64,000 bases of DNA from Microbacterium trichothecenolyticum (GTDB lineage: Bacteria > Actinomycetota > Actinomycetes > Actinomycetales > Microbacteriaceae), in contig NZ_JYJA01000036.1 of NCBI RefSeq assembly GCF_000956465.1, positions 1 through 64,000 on the forward strand, read 5' to 3'. A program made the translations under genes and the position numbers. The notes beneath the pieces were generated by a model that was given only the letters and a program-made list of their open reading frames with translations, was not told the origin of the DNA and did not search any database. Shown in pieces: positions 55,570 to 63,639 of the stretch (position 1 is its first letter; each line of letters opens with the position of its first letter).

Positions 55570-57177
55570 TCAGGCCGGTTCGACGGCTTCGACCTCGATG
55601 CGCTCCTCGTCGCGCGGCCGGCCGCCGCCGAGGGAGAGCGTGGCCAGCAGGCCCACCGCGAGGAAGCCCGCGGCGGCGAAGCTGGCGTACTTCGTGCCTT
55701 CCGAGAATGCGGCCTTGGCGTCGTCGGCGAGCGGCGCGGTCTGAGGCGATCCGGCAAGGCCCGCGATCGCCCCGCCGGCACTGTCGACGACGGCCGAGAC
55801 GACCTGGTCGCGCTGTTCGGCGGGGATCCCGCGGTCGTCGAGGCGCGCCGTGAGGACGGCGGAGGTCGTCGAGAAGAGGATGGTGCCGAGGATGGCGATG
55901 CCGAGCGCCGCGCCGAGCTGGCGCGCCGTCGACTGGGTTCCCGATGCCTGACCGCCCTCGGCGGTCGGCACGTCGGCGAGCACCACGCCCGTGAGCTGCG
56001 CGGTGGCGAGTCCGACGCCGAATCCGTAGACGAAGAGTGCCGGGATGAGCGGCACCCACGACGCGTCCGGCTCGATGATGAACCCGACCGCTGCGATGCC
56101 GATGATCTCGGCCACGATTCCGACGCGCACGATCCACACCGGTGCCACGCGTCCGCTGAGGGCCCCCGCCAGTCCGCTTGCGGCGAAGGAGCCGATGGCC
56201 AGGGCCAGAAGGATCAGGCCGGTCTGGACGGCTTCGAACCCGAGGACGAACTGCAGCCACAGCGGCAGTGCGAGGATCAGGCCGAACTCGCCGAGCGAGA
56301 CCACCATCGCCGCGATGTTGCCGTTGCGGAACGACGGGATGCGGAAGAGCCCGAACGCGATGACCGTCGGCTTGCCGACCCGACGACGGTGCAGCCCCCA
56401 CCAGATGAACGACACGACGCCGAGGGCGGCGATGGCGAAGGCCGCGGCGACGGGTGAGACGTCCCACGGCCAGGTCCATCCGCCGATCGTGAGCTGCTTG
56501 TCGGTCGTGATCCAGCCGTAGGTGCGTCCTTCGATCAGGCCGAAGACGAGCGCGCCGACGGTGATCACCGACAGCAGCGCGCCGAAGAGGTCGATCGACG
56601 CGGCATCGCCGCGCGATTCGTCCACGGTCAGCAGCACCCCGACCACGATGGCGATGCCGAGTGGCACGTTGATGAGGAACGCCCAGTGCCAGGAGAACTC
56701 GGTCGTCAGCCAGCCGCCGAGCAGCGGCCCGACGGCCGCCATACCGCCGATCGTCGAGCCCCAGACCGCGAAGGCGATGGCCCGCTCGCGTCCTCGGAAC
56801 GTCGCGTTGAGCAGTGACAGCGTCGTGGGAAGCATCATGGCCCCGCCGATGCCCTGGATGAAGCGCGCCCCGATCAGGAGCCCGCCCGTCGTCGCCAGTG
56901 CGGCGCCGACGGAGGCGAGGGTGAAGATGACGACGCCGATGAGCAGCATCCGTCGTCGTCCCCATCTGTCGGCGAGCGCGCCGAACACGAGCAGCAGCGA
57001 CGCGAAGACGAGGGTGTAGGCCTCCTGCACCCACTGCACCTCGCTGGACGTGATCCCCAGGTCGTCGACGATGGCGGGGATCGCGACGTTGACGATGGTG
57101 GAGTCGACGATGATGAGCGCGACGGCGACGCTGATGAATACCAGCCCCGCCCAGCGGCGTCTCGAACTCGGCGTCAT
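55570..57177 (-). CDS. DHA2-family (EmrB/QacA) drug:H+ antiporter
   Basis: 535 aa, 14 predicted membrane segments. Family motifs: DSTIVNVAIPAI in helix 1, LADRWGRRRMLLIG (motif A) and GARFIQGIGGAMMLPTTLSLL followed by VWGSTIGGMAAVGPLLGGWL (motif C region). It should export amphiphilic drugs using the proton gradient. A soluble tail rich in charged residues ends it. The start region has the palindromic stretch GCTAGATAAGCTAGC (57195-57181) and TAAGCT 6 bases before the ATG, so a repressor bound there would block a leaderless promoter; no regulator gene is adjacent. Confidence 0.92.
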   Translation of the reverse strand: MTPSSRRRWAGLVFISVAVALIIVDSTIVNVAIPAIVDDLGITSSEVQWVQEAYTLVFASLLLVFGALADRWGRRRMLLIGVVIFTLASVGAALATTGGLLIGARFIQGIGGAMMLPTTLSLLNATFRGRERAIAFAVWGSTIGGMAAVGPLLGGWLTTEFSWHWAFLINVPLGIAIVVGVLLTVDESRGDAASIDLFGALLSVITVGALVFGLIEGRTYGWITTDKQLTIGGWTWPWDVSPVAAAFAIAALGVVSFIWWGLHRRRVGKPTVIAFGLFRIPSFRNGNIAAMVVSLGEFGLILALPLWLQFVLGFEAVQTGLILLALAIGSFAASGLAGALSGRVAPVWIVRVGIVAEIIGIAAVGFIIEPDASWVPLIPALFVYGFGVGLATAQLTGVVLADVPTAEGGQASGTQSTARQLGAALGIAILGTILFSTTSAVLTARLDDRGIPAEQRDQVVSAVVDSAGGAIAGLAGSPQTAPLADDAKAAFSEGTKYASFAAAGFLAVGLLATLSLGGGRPRDEERIEVEAVEPA

Positions 57178-57180
57178 ATA

Positions 57181-57195
57181 GCTAGCTTATCTAGC
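57181..57195. promoter_or_regulatory. Operator-like palindrome and minus-10 at the DHA2 transporter start
   Basis: On the minus strand GCTAGATAAGCTAGC has 5-base inverted arms around ATAAG. It contains TAAGCT (57189-57184), which ends 6 bases before the ATG at 57177. Such sites are typical for TetR or MarR regulators of efflux pumps. Confidence 0.5.
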
Positions 57196-57225
57196 GATCT
57201 GACGCCGATCCAGACCTTGTCTCGC

Positions 57226-57372
57226 TCAGGCGGGAGGGTTGTCGGGGTCCAGAGTCTGGAGCGTCTCCTCTTCGACGGGGTTGTCGGCCTCGAGTTGTTC
57301 CTCGGTGGTGTCGTCTCCGCCCAGCGGGCTGTCGCCTTCGGGGGCCTGGTCGTCGGTTCGCCGTTCGTCCAT
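57226..57372 (-). CDS. 48-aa acidic peptide
   Basis: A short frame of MDERRTDDQA, PEGDSPLGGDDTTEEQLEAD, NPVEEETLQTLDPDNPPA: about one third Asp/Glu, no Cys, no hydrophobic segment. Similar short acidic proteins ending in (T/R)LDPDN-PA occur across Microbacteriaceae, usually unannotated or misnamed as multidrug transporters. It is probably intrinsically disordered. TAGCGT lies 7 bases before the ATG, so it is likely leaderless. It precedes the DHA2 gene on the same strand by 48 bases. Function unknown. Confidence 0.65.
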   Translation of the reverse strand: MDERRTDDQAPEGDSPLGGDDTTEEQLEADNPVEEETLQTLDPDNPPA

Positions 57373-57379
57373 GCCGGTC

Positions 57380-57385
57380 ACGCTA
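57380..57385 (-). promoter_or_regulatory. Minus-10 box, leaderless 48-aa peptide gene
   Basis: TAGCGT on the minus strand ends 7 bases before the ATG at 57372. Confidence 0.45.
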
Positions 57386-57486
57386 GCGCGGGACGGATGC
57401 CGCCGGCCGGGGCTTGACGGACTCCACGACGCGACTTCTGAATCTGCTGAAAGTTTCCTTGACGTTCGATGATGAAACGTGTCACC

Positions 57487-57519
57487 GTAGAGCGGTCTAC
57501 AAAACGTAGAGCGATCTAC
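57487..57519. promoter_or_regulatory. Two LacI-type operators before the GH3 gene
   Basis: GTAGAGCGGTCTAC (57487-57500) and GTAGAGCGATCTAC (57506-57519) are near-identical palindromes with a central CG-type core, 19 bases apart centre to centre, 30-60 bases before the ATG. A TTGACG minus-35 candidate lies at 57459-57464. They are probable sites for the LacI protein encoded at 60203. Confidence 0.75.
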
Positions 57520-57548
57520 GGATCGACCTCAAGGGAGAGGAAAGCACG

Positions 57549-60068
57549 ATGATGTCTTCTGGATCCACCAAGCTCGCGCGAAATCCGCGCGCCCGCAGAC
57601 GTACGACGGCGCTTCTGCTCGGCGCCGCACTGATCGCCGCCGGCGGAACGGTCGCCCTGGCGGCACCCGCTGCGGCCGCCGACTGCACCACCGTCCCCTG
57701 GATGGACGCCTCGAAGTCCGCCGACCAGCGGGCTGAGGCGCTGCTGGCCGCCAGCTCGCAGCACCAGAAGTACCGCTGGCTCGTGGAGCAGCCCGCGAAC
57801 AGCCCGCAGCAGACGACGTGGTCGGGCGGCGTCGTCTACCCCGTGCAGGTGGAGTGCACGCCGACCGTGATCTACTCCAACGGCGCCGAAGGTGCGCACG
57901 GCAAAGCCGGCACCACCGCATGGCCGGGGCCCATCGCCATCGCTGCCTCCTGGAACCTCGAGCTCAACGAGCAGAAAGGCGCGATCCACGCGAACGAGGC
58001 GTTCGACAACCGCAGCAACGTGATCCTCGGCCCCGGTGTCGCCAGCGGCCGCACCCCGCTCTCGGGCCGCAACGCGGAGTACTTCGGCGAGGATGCGCTG
58101 CTGTCCGGCCTCATGGGCGCCGCGAACGTCCGCGGCATCGAGGATGGCAGCAGCCCCGACAAGCCGGTCATCGCGAACCTCAAGCACTACGTTGCGAACG
58201 AGCAGGAGCTCGACCGTAACAACAGCTCCTCGAACATCGACGAGCGCACGTTCCGCCAGGTGTACGACCTGCCGTACGAGATCGCGATCAAGGAGAGCGA
58301 CCCCGACAGCCTGATGTGCTCGTACAACCAGATCAACGGCGTCTGGTCGTGCGAGAACGACACCCTCACGACGAGCCTGCGCGACAAGATGGGCTTCGAC
58401 GGCTACGTCATGAGCGACTTCGGCTCGGTTCACTCGACCGGGCCCTCGCTGATGGCGGGCCTCGATCAGGAGCTCAACCGGCCGATCTGGTTCACGCCGG
58501 TGCGCCTGGACGCGGCCCTCGCCGCGGGCGAGGTCACCCAGGAGCGCATCGACGAGGCCGCGTTCCGGGTCGTGCGCACCTACATCAAGGAGGGGCTGTT
58601 CGACCACCCGCTCCCCGCGACCTCGAAGCCCGTCACCGCGACGGACGACTCCCGCGCTCTGGCGCGCGAGCTCGCCGAGGAGAGTGCGGTGCTGCTGAAG
58701 AACGACGACGGCATCCTGCCCCTCGGTGACGGACCGCTCACGGTCGCGGTCGTCGGTCCGACCGCCTCGAAGACGCCGACCAATGGCATCAGCTCCGCGC
58801 AGGCATGCTCGGCCGGCGGATTCGGCGCGGGCGGCGTGCTCAACTGCGCCAACGTCGTCGATCCGCTCACGGCGATCACGCAGCGCGTCCAAGCCGCAGG
58901 CGGAAGCGTCGTGTACAACAACGGCGCCGACCTCGCCTCGGTCGCCGTGACCGCTGCCCAAGCGGACGTCGCCATCGTCTTCGGCTACATCCGCACGGGC
59001 GAGTTCGCCGACACGGCGGACCTGCACCTCGACTCGAACGGTGACGCGCTCGTGCAGGCCGTCGCCGCTGCGAACGACGACACCGTCGTCGTTCTCAACA
59101 GCGGAACCGCGGTCGAGATGCCGTGGATCGACGACGTCGACGCGGTGTTCAGCAACTGGTTCGCCGGTGAGCAGATGGGCCCCGCCCTCGCGGCGCTCCT
59201 GTGGGGTGATGTCAACCCGTCGGGCAAGCTGCCGATGACCTTCCCGAAGTCGGTGGCCGACACGCCGACCGGAAGCGACCCGGCACGCTACCCCGGCATC
59301 TTCTCCAACGGATCGACGACCCGGCCCGCTGGGTCGACGGAGGCGCGCCAGGTGAACTACACCGAGGGCCTCCAGGTCGGCTACAAGTGGTACGACGCCC
59401 AGGGCATCGAGCCGCTGTTCGAGTTCGGACACGGCCTGTCGTACACCTCGTTCGCGTACAGCGACCTGGCGGTCGACCACGTGGACGACCCGGCGACCGG
59501 CGACGTGCTGTCGAAGGTGTCGTTCACGGTGACCAACACCGGCGCCCGCGCCGGGGCGGAGATCCCGCAGGTCTACCTGACGCTGCCCGAGGCGGCAGAG
59601 GAGCCGGGCAAGCGGCTCGTCGGCTTCGACCGCGTCGAACTCGCGGCGGGTGCGAGCACCCGGGTCGAGGTCGTCGTCGACTCGACGGCGAGCAACCAGC
59701 CCTTCTCCATCTGGGACGTGGACGCCGACGAGTGGACCGTGCTGGACGGCGAGTACAGCTTCGCCGTCGGATCGTCGTCGCGTGACCTGCCGCTCACGCA
59801 GGACGTGTTCGTCGACCGTGTCGCACCGAAGATCGCGTCGATCACGCTCAACGGCAGCCAGAAGGTCGTCGTCGCAGCGACCGACGAGCTGAGCGGCGTC
59901 GCCCTGATCGAGTACTCGACCCAGAAGAACAAGCAGGATGCCTCGGCATGGGCCCCGTACACGGGTCCGCTGCAGGTCGACGCGAAGAGCACCGTCTCGT
60001 TCCGCGTCACCGACCACAGCGGGAACATCAGCGAGGTCGTCCAGGTGAACCGCAAGGACCTGCGCTGA
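57549..60068 (+). CDS. Secreted GH3 beta-glucosidase-like glycoside hydrolase
   Basis: 839 aa. Signal peptide to about residue 44 (LAAPAAAA). The GH3 N-terminal barrel has VASGRTPLSGRNAEYFGEDALLSG (substrate Arg/Asp region), NLKHYVANEQE and nucleophile Asp290 in YVMSDFGSV. The GH3 C-terminal domain (about 370-580) includes LLKNDDGILPL and NWFAGEQMGPALAALLWGDVNPSGKLPMTFP. A fibronectin-III-like domain (PLFEFGHGLSYTSF onward) and a short Ig-like end follow. It releases glucose or another sugar from beta-linked oligosaccharides outside the cell. Either of two ATGs (57549, 57552) is possible; AGGGAGAGG precedes them. Regulated by its own LacI. Confidence 0.93.
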   Translation: MMSSGSTKLARNPRARRRTTALLLGAALIAAGGTVALAAPAAAADCTTVPWMDASKSADQRAEALLAASSQHQKYRWLVEQPANSPQQTTWSGGVVYPVQVECTPTVIYSNGAEGAHGKAGTTAWPGPIAIAASWNLELNEQKGAIHANEAFDNRSNVILGPGVASGRTPLSGRNAEYFGEDALLSGLMGAANVRGIEDGSSPDKPVIANLKHYVANEQELDRNNSSSNIDERTFRQVYDLPYEIAIKESDPDSLMCSYNQINGVWSCENDTLTTSLRDKMGFDGYVMSDFGSVHSTGPSLMAGLDQELNRPIWFTPVRLDAALAAGEVTQERIDEAAFRVVRTYIKEGLFDHPLPATSKPVTATDDSRALARELAEESAVLLKNDDGILPLGDGPLTVAVVGPTASKTPTNGISSAQACSAGGFGAGGVLNCANVVDPLTAITQRVQAAGGSVVYNNGADLASVAVTAAQADVAIVFGYIRTGEFADTADLHLDSNGDALVQAVAAANDDTVVVLNSGTAVEMPWIDDVDAVFSNWFAGEQMGPALAALLWGDVNPSGKLPMTFPKSVADTPTGSDPARYPGIFSNGSTTRPAGSTEARQVNYTEGLQVGYKWYDAQGIEPLFEFGHGLSYTSFAYSDLAVDHVDDPATGDVLSKVSFTVTNTGARAGAEIPQVYLTLPEAAEEPGKRLVGFDRVELAAGASTRVEVVVDSTASNQPFSIWDVDADEWTVLDGEYSFAVGSSSRDLPLTQDVFVDRVAPKIASITLNGSQKVVVAATDELSGVALIEYSTQKNKQDASAWAPYTGPLQVDAKSTVSFRVTDHSGNISEVVQVNRKDLR

Positions 60069-60072
60069 GACA

Positions 60073-60103
60073 CCGGGGGCGGCACTGCATGGGCCGCCCC
60101 CGG
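60073..60103 (+). terminator. Hairpin terminator between the GH3 and LacI genes
   Basis: CCGGGGGCGGC pairs perfectly with GCCGCCCCCGG around a 9-base loop, 4 bases after the GH3 stop. A second 10-bp stem (GTCCGCCCCG at 60111, CGGGGCGGAC at 60132) follows, so termination here is probably efficient and the LacI gene has its own promoter or is read through at a low level. Confidence 0.8.
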
Positions 60104-60202
60104 ACCACCCGTCCGCCCCGTGGCGCCGCCGCGGGGCGGACGACGCTTTCCCGGCGCACCGGGGTACGTTTGCCCTGCAGACCTGCATCGACGAGGAGAA
60201 GC

Positions 60203-61219
60203 ATGACGGGTGCCCCACCGCCGCGCCACGCGACGATCGAAGACGTCGCGCGGGCGGCCGGCGTCTCTCGCGCCGCCGTGTCGAAGGTGCTGCGCAACGC
60301 CTACGGTGTGAGCGACGGGATGCGCGAGCGCGTGACGGCCGCGATGGCAGAGCTGAACTACCGTCCGCGGATCGCGGCACGGGCGATGCGCGGGCGCACC
60401 TACACACTCGGGATCGAGCTTCCGGATCTGGCCAACCACTTCTTCGCGCGGATCGCGCGGGGTGCGACGAGCGCCCTCGAAGGAACGCCGTACCAGCTCA
60501 TCATCGCTCCCGCCGAAGCCGGATCGCGCGAGGGGCTGCGGGCGCTCGAGGCGCTGGTGGACCGTCAGGTGGACGGCGTGATCGCGGTGTCACCGCGCGT
60601 CGACGAGGCGGGGCTGGAGCGGATCTCCGGTTCCGTCCCCGTCGTCATGTTCGGGCGCCACGACACCTCCGATCGGTACGACGTCGTCGCCGGCGACGAC
60701 GCCGCGGGAGCCCGTGCGGCGATGCAGCACCTGTTCGACCTCGGCCACCGCCGGATCGCGCACCTCACTCTGCACGAGTCCGGCGCGTTCGAGCCGTTCC
60801 CGCACGGGGTGCGTCTGCGCGAGTACGAGGCGGCGATGGACGCCGCAGGGCTCGGGGAGCGCGCCATGGTCTGGCGCACCGACGAGGGCGAGGGGCCATC
60901 GGCGGAGGTCGTGCGCCGCATGCTCGCCGACGGGACCACCGCCACTGCCGTCTTCGCCGCCCACGACGAGCTCGCGTTCGGCGCGATGCGCGCGGCGAGC
61001 GAGGCGGGTGTGCCGCTGGCCGTCGTCGGCTACGACGACGTCCCGATGGCCTCGCATCCGGGGCTCGGCCTCACCACCGTGCACCAACCGGGTGAGGCCA
61101 TGGGCGCCCGTGCTGTCGAGATGCTGCTGGAACGCATCGCCGGCCGCACCGAGCCGATGCACGAGATCTTCGAGATCGAGCTCAAGGTCCGAACGTCCAC
61201 GCGCGCCCCCTCGGGCTGA
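60203..61219 (+). CDS. LacI-family transcriptional regulator
   Basis: 338 aa. The LacI headpiece is IEDVARAAGVSRAAVSKVLRNAYGVSDGMRERV; hinge and effector domain follow (ARAMRGRTYTLGIELPDLANHFFARIARG). The recognition helix VSRAAVSKVL and the hinge LNYRPRIAARAM are intact. The C-terminal sugar domain has VDGVIAVSPR, GHRRIAHLTL, DELAFGAMRAA and LAVVGYDDVPMASHPGLGLTTV. The ATG at 60203 follows GAGGAGAAG. It is most likely the repressor of the GH3 gene, using the GTAGAGCGNTCTAC operators; the inducer would be a sugar released by the enzyme. Confidence 0.92.
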   Translation: MTGAPPPRHATIEDVARAAGVSRAAVSKVLRNAYGVSDGMRERVTAAMAELNYRPRIAARAMRGRTYTLGIELPDLANHFFARIARGATSALEGTPYQLIIAPAEAGSREGLRALEALVDRQVDGVIAVSPRVDEAGLERISGSVPVVMFGRHDTSDRYDVVAGDDAAGARAAMQHLFDLGHRRIAHLTLHESGAFEPFPHGVRLREYEAAMDAAGLGERAMVWRTDEGEGPSAEVVRRMLADGTTATAVFAAHDELAFGAMRAASEAGVPLAVVGYDDVPMASHPGLGLTTVHQPGEAMGARAVEMLLERIAGRTEPMHEIFEIELKVRTSTRAPSG

Positions 61220-61225
61220 GGGGGT

Positions 61226-62215
61226 TCAGCGCGCGGCGACGACCGCGTTGTCGAGCTCGTCGGCGTCGACGCCCGGCCGCTCGGCCTGGTTCGTCAGCAG
61301 CACCCAGGCGACGCCCGCCGCCGGGTGCACCCAGAACTCCGTGCCCGCCCAGCCCGCGTGGCCGTAGACGTCTCGGTCGATGAGTCCCGGAGCGCGCGTG
61401 CGGAGGTTGAAGGTGAAGCCCCAGTCCTGGCCACGCTCGGCGGGATACGGCTCGAGACGCGGGATGTCTCGGGTGAGAGGACGGCACATCATCGCCAGAG
61501 TCGCCGGCTGCACGACGCTGCCGGCCTCGCCCTGCCCGATGCGCAGCAGCGCCGATCCGAGCGCGAGGAGATCGCCCGCCGTGCCGATCATGCCCGCGCC
61601 GGGGTTGCGGTGGCTCGCGAAACCCCGCATGTCCAGGCCCAGACGCTCTGCATCGACGACCGTGTGCGGCTCGACGGCCGGGTCCAGCGTGAACCCGGTC
61701 GCGCCGAGCGCGGCAGCCCACTCCGTGACGTCGGCATCCCACGTGCGTCCGGTGGTGTGGCGCACGAGCTCGGCGATGCCGTCGAACGCCACCGTCGAGT
61801 AGCGCGAGGCCGTGCCGGCGGCGAAGTCGCGGCCCGGCGCGAGCAGTGCGGCGCGCAGCCCCTCGGCGGGGTCGAGCGTGGGTTCGCGGATGCCGGAGGT
61901 GTGGCTCGCGAGGTGGCGCAGGCGCACGACGTCGTCGCGGCCCGCTCCGAACTCGGCAAGCGCCGCACTGAGGGGGGTCTCGGTCGTGAGCAGACCGCGC
62001 TCGATCGCGCGTGCCGCGGTGAGGCCGGTGAGCACCTTGGTGACCGAGAACAGCCAGTACGGATCCTCGACCTGTGCAGCCCGTCCGTCCGTCGCGCCGA
62101 ACGCGTCGAGCGCGACGACTCCGTCGGCGGTCGCGATGCCCAACACCGCGCTGGGCAGGCGTTCCGCCTCCACGTGCCGTCGCGCCCAGTCGAACGCTGC
62201 TGCGTAGCCGGTCAC
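61226..62215 (-). CDS. Serine hydrolase (beta-lactamase/esterase fold) in the rhamnose operon
   Basis: 329 aa, class C beta-lactamase-like hydrolase without a signal peptide, so cytoplasmic. SxxK is LFSVTK (nucleophile Ser, Lys), YxN is YSTVAF (third residue Thr instead of Asn), and HxG is HAGWAG; LRHLASHTSGI is typical of the esterase branch. The GTG at 62215 overlaps the rhaB stop (GTGA), so it is made together with the kinase. A role in removing acyl groups from rhamnose or rhamnosides is possible; penicillin hydrolysis is unlikely. It is convergent with the LacI gene, 6 bases apart. Confidence 0.85.
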   Translation of the reverse strand: MTGYAAAFDWARRHVEAERLPSAVLGIATADGVVALDAFGATDGRAAQVEDPYWLFSVTKVLTGLTAARAIERGLLTTETPLSAALAEFGAGRDDVVRLRHLASHTSGIREPTLDPAEGLRAALLAPGRDFAAGTASRYSTVAFDGIAELVRHTTGRTWDADVTEWAAALGATGFTLDPAVEPHTVVDAERLGLDMRGFASHRNPGAGMIGTAGDLLALGSALLRIGQGEAGSVVQPATLAMMCRPLTRDIPRLEPYPAERGQDWGFTFNLRTRAPGLIDRDVYGHAGWAGTEFWVHPAAGVAWVLLTNQAERPGVDADELDNAVVAAR

Positions 62216-63639
62216 GGGCGCGGCTCGTACCGGTCGGGAGACACGGATGCCGCGACCACGCGCCGCAGGTCCTCGAGGGTCGCGTCGGGGCCGAACCAGC
62301 CGTGCGCGCGCGCCTGGACGAGCACATTGCCGAGGGCCGTCGCCTCGACCGGTCCTGCGAGCACAGGAAGGCCCGACCGGTCGGCCGTCGCCTGGCACAG
62401 CAGCCTGTTGAGGGCGCCGCCGCCGACGATGTGGATCACGTCGATGTCGCGGTCGGTGAGCCTGCCGGCGGTCGCGACCGCGTCGGCGAAGGCCTGCGCG
62501 ATGCTCTCGACGATCGTCCGGGCGAACGCCTCGCGCGTCGCGGGTGCGGGTGCGCCGGCCTCGCCGAGCACCGCCGCGATGCGGGCGGGCATGTCGCCCG
62601 GAGCGGACAGGCGCGGGTCGTTGGCGTCGAACAGGGGGACGTCGCCGGAGACGGATGCCGCAGCATCCAGCAGAGCCGGAAGATCGATCGCCGCGCCGTC
62701 CTCGGCCTCCCACGTGCGCACCGCCTCGCTCAGCAGCCAGAGGCCCGTCACGTTGTGGAGGAAGCGCACGCGCCCGTCCACACCACCCTCGTTCGTGAAG
62801 TTCGCCTCGCGGGCCGCGTCGCTGACGACGGGTCCGTCGAGCTCGACGCCGACGAGACCCCACGTGCCGCACGAGATGTACGCCGCGTCGGGGGTGCTGA
62901 GCGGCACAGCGACGACGGCCGACGCCGTGTCGTGGGAGCCGACCGCGACCACCTCGAGCGGCGCGCCCACGCGCTCGCGCGCCTCTCCGTGCAGGGTGCC
63001 CAGCACCACGCCGGGATCGACCAGGGGAGGGAGGACGGATGTCTCGATCCCGAGCCGCGCCGCGAGTTCGAGGTCCCACTCGCCCGTGCGGACGTCGACA
63101 AGGCCGGTCGTCGACGCATTCGTGCGCTCGGCGACACGCGCACCGGTCAGCAGGAACGCGACGAGGTCGGGAACGAGCAGCGCAGAGCTCGCGTCTCGCA
63201 GCCCCGGCTCGACCGCGTACTGATAGAGCGTGTTGAACGGCAGGAACTGCAGCCCGTTGCGGCGGTAGAGCTCGCCGAACGGCACGCGCGCGTGCACCAG
63301 CTCGACGCCCCGCGCGGTGCGCTCGTCGCGGTAGTGGAACGGCTCGCCGAGCAGCTCCTGCCCGTTCACCAGACCGTAGTCGACGGCCCACGAGTCGATG
63401 CCGATGCTCGCGATGCCTGGCTCTCGACGAAGCGCCTCGGTGAGGCCCTCCACGATGTGCCGGTACAACGTCGTGAAGTCCCAGTGCAGCTCGCCGTCGG
63501 CCCCGGGCACAGGACCGTTGGGGAATCGCGACACCTGCTCGAGGCGCAGCATCCCGTCGTCCACGTAGCCGAGCATCACGCGACCGCTGGTCGCGCCGAG
63601 GTCGACGGCCGCGACGACCCCGCCGGTGGCCTCTGTCAT
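62212..63639 (-). CDS. rhaB: Rhamnulokinase
   Basis: 475 aa FGGY-family sugar kinase phosphorylating L-rhamnulose. VAAVDLGATSGRVMLGYVDDG is the phosphate-1 motif; LHWDFTTLYRHIVEGL, SIGIDSWAVDYGLV, the VGSHDTASAVVAVPL stretch, YISCGTWGLVGVELDGPV and the adenosine motif VIHIVGGGALNRLLCQ are all present and match rhamnulokinases rather than xylulokinases. ATG 63639 overlaps the previous gene's stop (ATGA), and its end overlaps the serine hydrolase, so three genes are translated in sequence. Confidence 0.94.
   Translation of the reverse strand: MTEATGGVVAAVDLGATSGRVMLGYVDDGMLRLEQVSRFPNGPVPGADGELHWDFTTLYRHIVEGLTEALRREPGIASIGIDSWAVDYGLVNGQELLGEPFHYRDERTARGVELVHARVPFGELYRRNGLQFLPFNTLYQYAVEPGLRDASSALLVPDLVAFLLTGARVAERTNASTTGLVDVRTGEWDLELAARLGIETSVLPPLVDPGVVLGTLHGEARERVGAPLEVVAVGSHDTASAVVAVPLSTPDAAYISCGTWGLVGVELDGPVVSDAAREANFTNEGGVDGRVRFLHNVTGLWLLSEAVRTWEAEDGAAIDLPALLDAAASVSGDVPLFDANDPRLSAPGDMPARIAAVLGEAGAPAPATREAFARTIVESIAQAFADAVATAGRLTDRDIDVIHIVGGGALNRLLCQATADRSGLPVLAGPVEATALGNVLVQARAHGWFGPDATLEDLRRVVAASVSPDRYEPRP

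Noticed and set aside
57516..60407. Long minus-strand open frame opposite the GH3 gene
   Set aside because: Shadow frame; the real gene has signal peptide, nucleophile and known domain order.
61226..62215. Beta-lactamase resistance gene
   Set aside because: No signal peptide, esterase-type LRHLASHTSGI motif and a place in the rhamnose operon argue against a periplasmic penicillin-degrading enzyme.
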